Assembly: GCA_020634015.1 (NCBI GenBank)
Contig: JACKCN010000006.1
Coordinates: 1 to 64,000, forward strand
DNA: 64,000 nt
Direction: 5' to 3'
Source of the DNA: Candidatus Delongbacteria bacterium
GTDB taxonomy: Bacteria; CAIWAD01
Each line of letters opens with the position of its first letter. The first letter of the stretch is position 1. The notes below the pieces were generated by a model. That model searched no databases. It was given only the letters and a program-made list of their open reading frames with translations, and was not told where the DNA came from. Positions 1-9,381 of the stretch are shown one piece after another. A program made the position numbers and the translations under genes.

Positions 1-163
1 CTGTTGCCCATTGATGGAGATTCACCAAATGGCTGGCCCGGTTCTTGCGATGAACGCGCGCTTGACTTCCGTCCTGGCGCTCTTCCTGATGGCGCTTCAT
101 ATGAAACAGTGTGTACGGAAGCTGCACTACCAATCGTGCTTCATTTCCAACGGGGAACGATCC

Positions 164-628
164 ATGAAACCATGCATTGCAGCGCTTCTGCTGCTTGCCG
201 CGCAGCTGCCCGGGCTCGCGGCCACGTCGGCCAGCGAACATTTCACCCTGCAGCAATGGGGCCTGGGTGCCGGCAGCAATCCGGCGAACCCGCCAGTCTC
301 AGCCAACTTCCGGCTCGAAGGCTCCGCGCTCGGTATCCTCTCCGGCGCGGACACGGGCAGCGAGACGGCCACCCTGAAGCCCGGCTATTACCTGGGCGTG
401 CTCGATGGGGACATCCTGCCACCCGAGATCGTGTCCATCACCGCGGACGAGTCCACGGTGTCGATCAGCTGGCTGCCCGTGGCTGGCGCGCACTCCTACC
501 GCGTGTATTCCTCCGCCGAAGCCTACAGCGGCTTCAGCCTCGACACCGGCGGCGCTTTCGACGGCACGAGCTGGAGCGCTCCCGCAGCGGTGGGCAAGCG
601 CTTCTTCTATGTGGCAGCCGTGTACTGA
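164..628 (+). CDS. Small exported Fn3-like protein
   Basis: 154 residues. The start at 164 follows a purine-rich site (GGGGAACGA) and begins a clean signal peptide, MKPCIAALLLLAAQLPGLAA; codons are open further upstream but look non-coding. After the signal peptide comes a beta-rich stretch of the FRLEGSALGILSG type. The C-terminal half (about residues 75-154) is Fn3-like, with YRVYSS and FDGTSWSAP motifs and a KRFFYVAAVY end. The same ending recurs at the C-terminus of the 968-residue protein at 10101-13007. The next gene starts 59 nt downstream on the same strand, so the two are probably co-transcribed. Function unknown; probably an exported or cell-surface protein. Confidence 0.7.
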   Translation: MKPCIAALLLLAAQLPGLAATSASEHFTLQQWGLGAGSNPANPPVSANFRLEGSALGILSGADTGSETATLKPGYYLGVLDGDILPPEIVSITADESTVSISWLPVAGAHSYRVYSSAEAYSGFSLDTGGAFDGTSWSAPAAVGKRFFYVAAVY

Positions 629-687
629 GCCCGCTTCCGCGTCACGGCGGACAGAACGCAACAAGAAGATGTGATACAGGAGAAACG

Positions 688-2262
688 ATGACTTCCATTC
701 CAATGACGATCCGATGCGCCCTTGGCGCCCTGCTGCTGAACTTTCTTGCCATGGGCGGGGCGCAGGCGGACGCGCTGACAAAGGCGGACGGCCCTCGGCG
801 CAGCCTGCGGCAGGCCGATTCCCAGGCGGCTCCGGCGTCCGACGCGGGCAGCCTGCGCGATGGCGAGCGCACCGGCAACGCGCCCGACCGGGTCGACTTC
901 CAGGGCCGCCTCGCGGACAGCGGCGGGAGTCCCCTGGATTCCACTCTGTCGATCCACTTTTCCCTGTACGACGTGGAGACGGGAGGCACGTCCCTCTGGA
1001 ATGAAAGCGTGGTCACGGAGGTCGTCGGCGGCCTCTTCCATGTCCTGCTGGGCGCGTACAGCCCTCTCGACGCCTCGCTGTTCTCCGGCCCCAACCGCTG
1101 GATCGGCCTGACGGTGGGCGACGATGCGGAGATGACTCCCCGCGTCCGTGTCGGCGCCGTGCCCTACGCGCTGCAGGCGGGTGCCGGCGACAACATGGGC
1201 AACCACACGGCCACGCAGAACATCACTCTGGGCAACCGCAGCATCAGCGGTGACGGGGACAACGAGGGCATCTACATCAGCTCGGAAGGCAAAGTCGGCA
1301 TCAACATCTCCAACCCGTCGACCGAACTGGGCATCTATTCCCTGAATGCGAACCTGCCGGTCGGGATCACCCAGAATGACCTGGGCAGCGGCTATTCCAT
1401 GGACCTGACGACCTCCGACGAACTTGGTGAGCAGACGACGCGCCTTGTCCTGGATGGCGGCTACCAGCCGGACGTCTCCTTTTACCGGGGAAGCCATGGA
1501 TCCGAAGAGTCCACCCTGTTCATCGAAGGATCGAACGGCCATGTCGGCATCGGCACCACGAACCCGGACGCGGCCCTGCATGTTCGAGCCGATTCCGTCG
1601 GCGACGCATCGGGACTCAGGATCACCCAGGCGGGCTACAACAGCCTGTTCTACCACGACGAGGTCGGCAGCCTGATCATGCGCAAGTTCAACCAGACCGA
1701 CCAGCTGGTGCTGGGATCGACCGGCAACGTGGGTGTCGGCACGACCACACCGAACACGAAGTTCGAAGTGGCCGGCACGGCCACGGTGGACGCGCTCGCC
1801 TTCCCCGATGGCACGGCACTGGCATCGGCCTCCGGGGTGGTGACCCTGGGCAGCGGCAACTTCATCGCGATGAACAGCAGCAGCACGGTGATCACGAACT
1901 ATGCCTCGGGCCAGGGCGGCAGCTACATGTCCAGCGGCAACGTTCCGCTGGTGGCGGCCCTCCAGTTGCCGCAGGGCGCGACCGTCACCCGGGTCAAGTT
2001 GTACGTCTACGACACCTCTGCGCTCAACCTCAGCGCCATCGTTGCCGGGAAGATCCTTGGCACGTCGTCCAGCGTGACTTTGGCAAACCTGACGGTCAAC
2101 ACGTCTTCGGGGCACGGTTCGGCCGAGACCCAGACCATCAACGAACCCTTGGTGGACAATCTGACGCACCAGTATGTCGTCACGGTCCAGCCCAACGGGA
2201 ACTGGCCGGCCGGTGGGGTCCTGTCCGTCACCGGCGTGACCGTCGAGTGGGAGATGCAATAG
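688..2262 (+). CDS. Exported tail-fibre/S74-like repeat protein
   Basis: 524 residues. The start at 688 follows ACAGGAGA and gives a signal peptide (MTSIPMTIRCALGALLLNFL, cleavage near AQA). Residues about 65-170 form a beta domain (VDFQGRLADSGGSPL to RVGAVPYALQAG) common in large bacterial exoproteins. It is followed by repeats of the form G-x-VGIG-T-T-NP (GKVGINISNPSTELGIYS, GHVGIGTTNPDAALHVRAD, GNVGVGTTTPNTKFEVAG), as in phage tail fibres and S74-type fibrous proteins. No C-terminal chaperone/peptidase S74 domain is recognisable; the end is a beta sandwich finishing in VEWEMQ. The role in surface attachment is inferred from fold type only. Confidence 0.75.
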   Translation: MTSIPMTIRCALGALLLNFLAMGGAQADALTKADGPRRSLRQADSQAAPASDAGSLRDGERTGNAPDRVDFQGRLADSGGSPLDSTLSIHFSLYDVETGGTSLWNESVVTEVVGGLFHVLLGAYSPLDASLFSGPNRWIGLTVGDDAEMTPRVRVGAVPYALQAGAGDNMGNHTATQNITLGNRSISGDGDNEGIYISSEGKVGINISNPSTELGIYSLNANLPVGITQNDLGSGYSMDLTTSDELGEQTTRLVLDGGYQPDVSFYRGSHGSEESTLFIEGSNGHVGIGTTNPDAALHVRADSVGDASGLRITQAGYNSLFYHDEVGSLIMRKFNQTDQLVLGSTGNVGVGTTTPNTKFEVAGTATVDALAFPDGTALASASGVVTLGSGNFIAMNSSSTVITNYASGQGGSYMSSGNVPLVAALQLPQGATVTRVKLYVYDTSALNLSAIVAGKILGTSSSVTLANLTVNTSSGHGSAETQTINEPLVDNLTHQYVVTVQPNGNWPAGGVLSVTGVTVEWEMQ

Positions 2263-3187
2263 GGAGTCGATCGGACCACGCCGGAAATGCCTGCACCCCG
2301 GGCACGAGATTCCGGGCGGATTCCGCGTGCCGAAGTGTGGAGGCGGAGCTGGTTCGCCTGGAACACGCATGCGGCTGTTGAAAGCGCGCACAAGGCTTCA
2401 GGCGCTGGCGAAAGCCATGCCGGCGAAGAAGCGTCGCTGATGTTCGCGGAAACCCCCGGGCCAGCCGACCATACCCATCAAGATCTGCAGGAGTCGGAAG
2501 TCGGACACCCATGGATCATCGATGGGCTGCCCATCGAGGACAGGGGCACCAGCTGTCGCACACGGGACCGCATTCAAGCCCGATGGCTGAGCGGGCTCAG
2601 GTTCCTCATCGCGCCACCACGCGTGCGTGGACAGGAGGAGGTGTGGCCGACACGATGGGACGCTGGACAGGCGGACGCGTGCATTGTCTTGCCATCGCAT
2701 CGACCTGCCTGCGCTCGCCAGAACCGATGCATCCGGCGTGTCCGGCCACAAGATGCTTCCAGATCGGCAGCGGGCGCGTCCCGGTCGTGACTCTGCCATG
2801 ATTCACGTTCTGGCGGCGATCCAGCAAGGCGGACCATGGCGGAAGCTTCTGTCCTTCGGGAACGAGACGCGTGGCCTGTCTGCCTGCCCATTCTTCCGCC
2901 ATCCCGCTTGTGAAGGCCCGGTGAAGACCTCTCCCCAATCGTTCAATCCGCCGGATTCTGTTCGCCCGGACGGATGACCCGGTTCGTGCCGGAGTTCTGA
3001 AAGCCCTGTTTATCAAAGGGTTGAATTCTGGCAGCCAGCTCGCCGGTCCGCCATTTTCCAGTGGCACGCCCCTTGCAACCACGCGGCGATCGCTTCCGCC
3101 ACCCAGACGCCATGGGGCGCGCGGGATGAACTCCGACCACTGCCGGCCCGTGTTCCACGCAGCGCCGGACTTCACGAAAGGCAACCG
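2263..3187. other. 925-nt stretch without a recognisable gene
   Basis: Several frames stay open here because the DNA is GC-rich, but none has a convincing ribosome binding site, signal peptide or domain. I see no tRNA, repeat or insertion-sequence end. The last 10 nt (AAAGGCAACCG) are the ribosome binding site of the gene at 3188. Confidence 0.4.
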
Positions 3188-6100
3188 ATGCGCAAGCTGC
3201 TGCTGCTGGCGAGTCTGGCTCTGGCCGGCCTTGGCTGGGCCACGGGACAGGCGAATGCCGCCGGATCCGAGAAGACGACCACTCAGTGGACCCTTGAAAA
3301 GACACAGGACGCGCTGGCCCGCGCGCCGCGCCTGTCGGACGAGCAGCGGGCACGGCAGGAGGCGGCCTTCCGCACTGAGCTGGCCACCAAGCAGGCTCTC
3401 AGCCAGGCATTGTCCTCGCCTGAGGTCGTGCCGGAGCTGCGTCCGGGAGCGGGCAAGGACGAGCGCCTCGCGCGCTGGCGCGAGCTGCCCGCGGAGGAGG
3501 CCTACGCCCTGTTCAAGGCCAGCGGGGGCGAGCTGCCGGCCGAGCTGGCCGCGCGCTTCAATCAGAGTCTGGTCGCCATGCCCTTCGATGACACACGCCG
3601 CCAGGCGGGAGATTCGCCGCTGACGGCCTTCCTGATCGACGGCACGGCCCCGGGCGACAGCTATCAGGATCACGGCGACACCGCGCTGCTCTCGGACTAC
3701 CTCCATGGTGTGCCGCTGGCTCTCGACAGGGGCTGCATCAAGACCTCGGAATTCGCCGCCAACGACGCCTGGTATGTCTTCACGCTCAGCGAGCCGACCC
3801 TGGTCACGGCCAGCACCTGCGCCGCCACCTTGCATTACGACACACGCCTGGGCCTGTTCAGCAGCAACCTGGATCTGGCGGCGGGCCGCGACGACCTCTG
3901 TCAGCAGAATTCCCTACTGTCCACGATCAGCTGCTGCCTCGATCCGGGCACCTGGTATCTGGTGGTCGACGGCTTCTCGACCTTCGCCGGCGAGTATGAC
4001 CTGACGGTGGACTTCGCCGCCTGTCCGCCGCAGGCTCCCGATCTCACCGGCGGACCCGACGCCTTCGGGCATCGCTGGCGTCATTCCCAGGCCGACGACG
4101 GCCCCGACTTCCACTGGCTTGACACGTCAGACGGCCCGGTGCTGACGCTGGGCGACGACGGCGTGTCGGCACCGCTGCCGCTGACCGGCGGCGGTCTGAC
4201 CCGCTTCGATTTCTTTGGATCACTGCCCGGCTCGCTGTACGTCGGTGCCAACGGCCTGCTGAATTTCGACGGCATCAAGATGAGCGTCTTCGAGAACGGA
4301 CCGCTGCCCGACGACGGGCCCAGCCGTCCGCGCGGCGTGATCTGCCCCTGGTGGGATGATCTGGACCCCTCGGCCGGCGGTCAGGTGACGTACTGGAATC
4401 AGCTGGACATAAACGGGCGGATGATCGTCCAATGGACGGATGTGCCGGCCTTCGGCGGCTCGGCACCGATGAGTTTCCAGGCGATCCTGGCGCGTGGTGG
4501 TGACATCCTGCTGCAGTACCTCAACCTCGACGAGAACCGGCTGAACAGCGCCACGGTGGGCCTGGATGACCCCAGCGGCACCGACGGCCTGCAGGTTCTG
4601 TTCGACGGCAGCGGGGCACCGCTGGGCGACCAGACGGCCCTCCGTTTCACGCCGCCGCGGCCCGACCAGGGCGGCCCGGATCTCTTCGGTCACACCTGGA
4701 TCACAAGCCGGATGGCGGGGGGGCCGCTGGCGATCCAGCATTCGATGGACGGCGCGGTCACTCTGAGCCTGGGCGATGACGACATGGCGACCGTGAGCCT
4801 GCCCTTCGAGTTCCCCTTCTACGGCAACGCCTACACCAGCATGCAGGTCTGCAGCAACGGCTTTCTGGCATTCACGGCGAACAGCTTGGCCTTCTCGTCC
4901 AACGAGCCCCTGCCTTCGCCGCAGGGGTACGGTCTTCACAACGCCGTCTACGCCTTCTGGGACGACCTGGTGCCCGATCTGGGCGGCAGCGTGCTCTATC
5001 TGGCCGACCCGTCCCACCAGCGCGCGATCGTGCAGTGGAACCAGGCGCGATTCTACTGGAGCCAGACGGAGACCTGCACCGTGCAGGCTGTCCTGCACGC
5101 CGATGGCTCCATCGAGCTGCAGTACGTTGACCTGCCCGAGGCGCAGCTGGCCTCCTGCACCATCGGCATCGAGAACCTGGACGGCAGCGATGGCCTGGAA
5201 GTGTGCTACAATGGCCGGGGCGTCACGCTGGAGGATGACTTCGCGATCCGGATCGACCTACCGGCGACCCGTCCCACGCGCGGCGAAGGTGCCGGTCATG
5301 CCTGGATCAACTCGCTGGATCCGGCGGGCCCCAGCGACCTCTTCGAGGACATCTCCACCACGGGCGTCCAGCTGGCGCTCAATGGAGACGACCAGACCGT
5401 GCTGCAGGCCCTGCCCTTCGCCTTTCCCTTCTTCGGCGTTCCGCAGACGCAGCTCTGGGTCTGCACCAATGGCTACCTCAGTTTCAACGATGAGGCGGCC
5501 CAGTACTTCAACCAGCCGCTCGGCGACGGGCAGCCGCCGAACAACCTGATCTGCCCGCTGTGGGACGACTTCAACCTGGCGCTGGGCGGCGCCGTGCACT
5601 GGCTGGACGATCCGGCGCACCAGCGGGTCATCGTCCAGTGGACCAATGTCCACCACTACGATGGTATCCGCGGGCCCTACACCTTCCAGGCGCAGCTGAA
5701 GGCAAGCGGCGACATCGTCTTCGGCTATGGCCTGCTGGACGACACCGGCAGCGCCACCGCGGGCATCGAGAACGCCGACGGCAGCCAGGCGCTGCAGGTG
5801 GCCTTCGACGGCGCAGGTGGCCAGCTGGCTCAGGGCGTGACCAACTGGATCACGACCCGTGATCCGCGGCCGGCGCGGATCACCGACCTGGCGATCACGC
5901 CCACCGACTTCAGCAACGGGCACGCCCGGGTGCACATGACCTTCACGCCGGTGACGACGACGGTCAACGGCCAACCGCTTGTCGTCGACCATTACCTGAT
6001 CATCGCCGTGGAGCAGGATCCCTACAACCTTGTCTCACCCTACATCGACATTCTGCCGCCGGATTACATGGACGGCGAGGGCGGCCTGACCTTCGACGCG

Positions 6101-6244
6101 CTGGGCTGGCTGGCCAGCGCCTGGCTTCACTTGGTCGCGGTGGCGCCCGACGGCAGCCTGGTCGCCAGCACGGGCGAGCTGCCCTGGCGTCACGAGGCCG
6201 AAATCCCGGGCACGCGCGGCGATGGACGGCTGTTCCGGCCCTAG
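3188..6244 (+). CDS. Large exported protein with three nidogen-like repeats
   Basis: 1018 residues. Signal peptide at 1-25 (MRKLLLLASLALAGLGWATG...). Residues 26-140 are helical and charged. Residues 155-278 resemble a PPC (bacterial pre-peptidase C-terminal) domain, with TWYLVVDGFST and EYDLTV. Three tandem repeats of about 200 residues follow, starting near 285, 497 and 699. Each opens with FGHRW/FGHTW/AGHAW and carries LPFEFPFYG-type, CSNGFLAF-type, (F/L)WDD and GIEN(L/A)DGSDGLQV motifs, like the beta domain of nidogen-type extracellular proteins. One copy of the module also occurs in the subtilase at 47455-50250. The tail (about 900-1018) is beta-rich with no sorting signal recognised. 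Cell-surface or secreted; substrate unknown. Confidence 0.8.
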   Translation: MRKLLLLASLALAGLGWATGQANAAGSEKTTTQWTLEKTQDALARAPRLSDEQRARQEAAFRTELATKQALSQALSSPEVVPELRPGAGKDERLARWRELPAEEAYALFKASGGELPAELAARFNQSLVAMPFDDTRRQAGDSPLTAFLIDGTAPGDSYQDHGDTALLSDYLHGVPLALDRGCIKTSEFAANDAWYVFTLSEPTLVTASTCAATLHYDTRLGLFSSNLDLAAGRDDLCQQNSLLSTISCCLDPGTWYLVVDGFSTFAGEYDLTVDFAACPPQAPDLTGGPDAFGHRWRHSQADDGPDFHWLDTSDGPVLTLGDDGVSAPLPLTGGGLTRFDFFGSLPGSLYVGANGLLNFDGIKMSVFENGPLPDDGPSRPRGVICPWWDDLDPSAGGQVTYWNQLDINGRMIVQWTDVPAFGGSAPMSFQAILARGGDILLQYLNLDENRLNSATVGLDDPSGTDGLQVLFDGSGAPLGDQTALRFTPPRPDQGGPDLFGHTWITSRMAGGPLAIQHSMDGAVTLSLGDDDMATVSLPFEFPFYGNAYTSMQVCSNGFLAFTANSLAFSSNEPLPSPQGYGLHNAVYAFWDDLVPDLGGSVLYLADPSHQRAIVQWNQARFYWSQTETCTVQAVLHADGSIELQYVDLPEAQLASCTIGIENLDGSDGLEVCYNGRGVTLEDDFAIRIDLPATRPTRGEGAGHAWINSLDPAGPSDLFEDISTTGVQLALNGDDQTVLQALPFAFPFFGVPQTQLWVCTNGYLSFNDEAAQYFNQPLGDGQPPNNLICPLWDDFNLALGGAVHWLDDPAHQRVIVQWTNVHHYDGIRGPYTFQAQLKASGDIVFGYGLLDDTGSATAGIENADGSQALQVAFDGAGGQLAQGVTNWITTRDPRPARITDLAITPTDFSNGHARVHMTFTPVTTTVNGQPLVVDHYLIIAVEQDPYNLVSPYIDILPPDYMDGEGGLTFDALGWLASAWLHLVAVAPDGSLVASTGELPWRHEAEIPGTRGDGRLFRP

Positions 6245-6444
6245 AGCCGTCGCGACGCCGGTGTGGACCCGCCACCAGGTTCGCGCCGTGGTCCGCGACA
6301 GATGACTGGACCCGAATCACCCACAGGAACCGTCGCTCAGCCCAGCCGTGCGCGACAGTCCCGCAAGCCATAAGCCTGCCGTTCCTCTGCACGGGGTCCG
6401 GAGATTGCCCACACCGCGCCAAGGCGCCCACCGGGAGGAAGCAG

Positions 6445-8742
6445 ATGCACGCAGAACCGATTCGTCACCGCTGGAACAGGACCCTGGCCATTCTGGTCCT
6501 GACACTGTGCCTGGGATCGCGCGCCGCGGCCTTCGTTCAGGTGGGCCAGCCCACCGGCTTGCAGTACTACCCCTTCAATGGCTGGGTCAACGATGCCCGG
6601 ATCCAGTTCATCGTGCCGGGCAGCCAGATCGACGCGGAAGGCGAGCTGGTCACTCTGGACCTGCTTTTCACCGAGGCCAGTTCACCGGACTTCACCTTCA
6701 CCATGAAGCTCCAGGCCCTCCCTCCAGCGGACAGCTTGCTGACGACCCCTTTCTTCCGCCAGGTCAGCGCTGTGCCGGTCTGGACCACCTTCATGGACCC
6801 GGCCGCTCCCGGCTGGCTGACCTGCTACGGCTACGAGGGACTGGCGCTGGCGAGGGGAGAGAACCTGCTGGTGGACATCTGCGTGCACAGCGACACCCCG
6901 GCCTTCGCGGACAATGTGCTGGCCTCGTGGACGCGCCCCAACTCGACGATTGTGGCACAAGGCACAACCGCCTGCTCGACCTTTCTGGGAACCGCCTCGT
7001 CCGAGCTGCCCGTGATACGCCTGTCGGGCCTGCGGCGCCACGTCTCCGGGACCTGGCTTGCCGATTCCGAGATTCTGATTGACGGGGACCTCCTGGTGCC
7101 CGCGGGCGAGACCTTGACCATCGAGCCCGGCGTGCAGGTGACCATGGAAGGCTACCACACGCTGGAAGTCGCCGGCGCGCTGGTCGTCAACGGGCTGGAG
7201 CAGTCTCCCGTGCTCTTCACGGCGCTCGACGCGGAGCTGGGCTGGGAAGGCATCTTCGGCGATGAGGGCGCGCCCGTTTCCCTGTCACACACCGTGCTGG
7301 CCGGAGCCCGCCACCACGAGATCTATTCGGCGAATCCTCCCGGAACCACGACCGGCGCGATCAGAACGGGCGGTTACGCGCCGGTCGTGCTGCGGAACGT
7401 CCGCATCGAGGACTGCCATGGCTCGCACCGCCGGGCCTTTCTGGTCGGCAGCTCCGTCGAGGTGGACGGTCTGGTCTTCCAGGACTGCCCGAGCGAGGGG
7501 CTGAACGTTCCACTGCTGTTTGTCCATGCCTCCGAACCTTCCGAGATCTCGGGAGTGTCCGTCGAAGGCGAGGTCTCGCTCGACGCGCCGACCTTCGAAC
7601 TGACGGGGACGATCAGCCTCCATCATTGCGTCCTGCCTGTCACCGGCATGGGCGGCGCCGATTCCGAGTTCAATGGCGACGTCCTGGTGGACTACTGCAC
7701 GTTCCGTTTCCTTGACGGGCTCGCGAAGCTGAACGTCCACGGCGCCAGCACCATCCGCAACAGCGTGTTTCTGGGGGCCGACGGGCTCAGCCGCATCCAG
7801 CCGGTGAACGCGGAGCTGCTCTACCACCACAACCTGATGAACAGCGCGGTTCCAGTGATCGCAGATCCCAATTCCAGCGTGACGCTGGGCCCTGGCAACC
7901 TGGTCGGTGAAGCCCTGCTGCTGGCGGGAGAGTGGCAACTGGATCCCGCTTCCCTTGGCGTGGACGCCGCCAGCTCGCTGGACGGTCTTGACCCGGACCT
8001 GACGCGCGTCGACATGGGTGCCGTGCCCGCGGACCAGAGCGTGCCCGTGCTGACCACTCTGCAGGATGTGCCGGGCGACCAGGGACGGCGGCTGCAGCTG
8101 GCCTGGCAGGCGGGATCGATGGATGTGGCGGCGCTGGGCGAGTACGGCTTCTATTCCGTCTGGCGTCAGGATCTGCTGGCGGCGAACCGCTCCCTGGGCG
8201 GTCCCGTGATCCGGGCCCTGGCGCAGCTCGAGACCGTGACTCCTTCGGCGCGCGAGGGGCTGCGCTGGCAGCGCGACGATGGCAGCGTCTGGAGCTTCGT
8301 GACGACCGTGCCCGCGATGCGGATTCCGGGCTATGGCTATGTGGCCGCCACGCTGCAGGACTCCTCAGCCACGGGCGCGCACCCGACCAGCCTCAAGGTC
8401 GGCTGGCACTGCAGCAGCCATGTCAGCGAGAGCGCCCCGGATTCGGCCAGCAGCGTCGACAACATTCCGCCGGACGCGCCGACCGGCTTCCACGCGGGCC
8501 TGCTGGCGGGCTCCGAGCTGCCGCTGCGCTGGAACCCGGTGACGACGGGCACCCTGGACGGCAACAGCTACCCGGAACTGGGGCTCATCGTCTACCAGCT
8601 CTACTACGGCAGCGAGCCCGATTTTCCCTGTGACCCCGCCCATCTGGTCGCGCTCAGCACGGAGCCCAGAGCGCTGATGCAGGTGCCGGAAGGTGCGCCA
8701 AAGGGCTTCTGGAAGGTGCGCGCACGGGATGCTGCGGAATAG
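6445..8742 (+). CDS. Exported beta-helix protein
   Basis: 765 residues with an N-terminal signal segment (about residues 10-31, LAILVLTLCLGSRAAAF). A GGGAGGAAGCAG site precedes the start. Residues about 32-190 are a beta domain. A GDLLVPAGETLTIEPGVQV motif then introduces a right-handed parallel beta-helix (about 200-500), seen as periodic short hydrophobic rungs with IRNSVF and LLYHHNLMN turns. The C-terminal part (about 530-765) looks Fn3-like (LQLAWQAGS, LPLRWNPVTTGTL). Such helices often bind or cleave polysaccharide, but no catalytic set is identifiable. Together with the proteins at 164, 688 and 3188 it forms a plus-strand run of exported proteins. Confidence 0.78.
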   Translation: MHAEPIRHRWNRTLAILVLTLCLGSRAAAFVQVGQPTGLQYYPFNGWVNDARIQFIVPGSQIDAEGELVTLDLLFTEASSPDFTFTMKLQALPPADSLLTTPFFRQVSAVPVWTTFMDPAAPGWLTCYGYEGLALARGENLLVDICVHSDTPAFADNVLASWTRPNSTIVAQGTTACSTFLGTASSELPVIRLSGLRRHVSGTWLADSEILIDGDLLVPAGETLTIEPGVQVTMEGYHTLEVAGALVVNGLEQSPVLFTALDAELGWEGIFGDEGAPVSLSHTVLAGARHHEIYSANPPGTTTGAIRTGGYAPVVLRNVRIEDCHGSHRRAFLVGSSVEVDGLVFQDCPSEGLNVPLLFVHASEPSEISGVSVEGEVSLDAPTFELTGTISLHHCVLPVTGMGGADSEFNGDVLVDYCTFRFLDGLAKLNVHGASTIRNSVFLGADGLSRIQPVNAELLYHHNLMNSAVPVIADPNSSVTLGPGNLVGEALLLAGEWQLDPASLGVDAASSLDGLDPDLTRVDMGAVPADQSVPVLTTLQDVPGDQGRRLQLAWQAGSMDVAALGEYGFYSVWRQDLLAANRSLGGPVIRALAQLETVTPSAREGLRWQRDDGSVWSFVTTVPAMRIPGYGYVAATLQDSSATGAHPTSLKVGWHCSSHVSESAPDSASSVDNIPPDAPTGFHAGLLAGSELPLRWNPVTTGTLDGNSYPELGLIVYQLYYGSEPDFPCDPAHLVALSTEPRALMQVPEGAPKGFWKVRARDAAE

Positions 8743-8831
8743 GTCCGCGCCTGCCGCGGCAATGACACACGGGAGGCGTTCCTCCGGCCGGGCCCGAGGT
8801 CCAGCCAGGTGCACGGCACGCCGCTGGCGGG

Positions 8832-9248
8832 TCAGGGGCTCAGCTCATCCGGTCTGGTGTTGGCCGCCAAACTGGCCGGTCCGGGGCCCGGGGCGACGGG
8901 GGGCAGATTCTGGATGGCGGCCAGCAGATCGCGGATCCTCAGGGGCTTGCCCAGCACGGTGTCCACTCCCTGGTTGTGCGCCTGCTGCAGGGTGTCCGCC
9001 GAGTGCAGGCCAGAGTACAGGATGGTTCCGATGCGGGGCTGCAGGCCCCGGACCGCGCGGATCAGGCTGAGGCCATCCATCCCGGGCAGGTGATAATCCG
9101 AGACCAGCAGATCGAAGCGGCGATGTTGACAGACGCCCAGAGCGCTGGCCGGGCTCTTGTGGGAGTCCACCCGATGGCCTTCCGAACGGAGAAAGCGTGC
9201 CAGACTGCTCAGGCTTGGCTCGTCGTCATCGACCAGCAGAATTTCCAT
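8832..9248 (-). CDS. Receiver-only response regulator
   Basis: 138 residues, essentially one CheY-like receiver domain. Visible features are the acidic pocket near the N-terminus (VDDDE), the phospho-acceptor D51 in LLVSDYHLPGMDG, a Ser in ILYSG and a Lys in LGKPLRI. The last 20 residues are a Pro/Ala/Gly-rich tail and there is no output domain, so it must act on a partner (kinase, phosphorelay or motility protein). The start follows GAGGGAGCATC. A strong sigma-54-like promoter lies just upstream (9276-9293). The divergent neighbour is a decayed sigma-54 activator. No cognate kinase is adjacent. Confidence 0.88.
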   Translation of the reverse strand: MEILLVDDDEPSLSSLARFLRSEGHRVDSHKSPASALGVCQHRRFDLLVSDYHLPGMDGLSLIRAVRGLQPRIGTILYSGLHSADTLQQAHNQGVDTVLGKPLRIRDLLAAIQNLPPVAPGPGPASLAANTRPDELSP

Positions 9249-9275
9249 GATGCTCCCTCAAGGACTGCGGGCGGT

Positions 9276-9293
9276 CATGCAGCTTGCATGCCA
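9276..9293 (-). promoter_or_regulatory. Sigma-54-like -24/-12 promoter
   Basis: Read on the minus strand the site is TTGGCATGCAAGCTGCAT. The invariant GG (9291-9292) and GC (9279-9280) have exactly ten bases between them, and TGGCATG matches the -24 consensus TGGCAYG. It would start transcription near 9267, about 19 nt before the response-regulator start codon and just ahead of its ribosome binding site. Found by eye. Confidence 0.6.
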
Positions 9294-9328
9294 ATCGCGG
9301 CCAGCTCCGGCCCGGGGGGCATCCCGTT

Positions 9329-9346
9329 GTCAATCAAGAGCTTGAC
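9329..9346. promoter_or_regulatory. Inverted repeat, possible activator site
   Basis: GTCAATCAAGAGCTTGAC contains the nested arms GTCAA/TTGAC and TCAAG/CTTGA. It lies about 60 nt upstream of the predicted start of the sigma-54 promoter at 9276-9293, a normal distance for an enhancer-binding protein. The assignment is inference. Confidence 0.3.
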
Positions 9347-9381
9347 TCACGGGGCTGCCTGGGTGGCCCCCGCAGGGGCTT

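Noticed and set aside
607..2391. 594-codon minus-strand open frame
   Set aside because: Antisense to the fibre-like protein with signal peptide and repeats; composition is that of a shadow frame.
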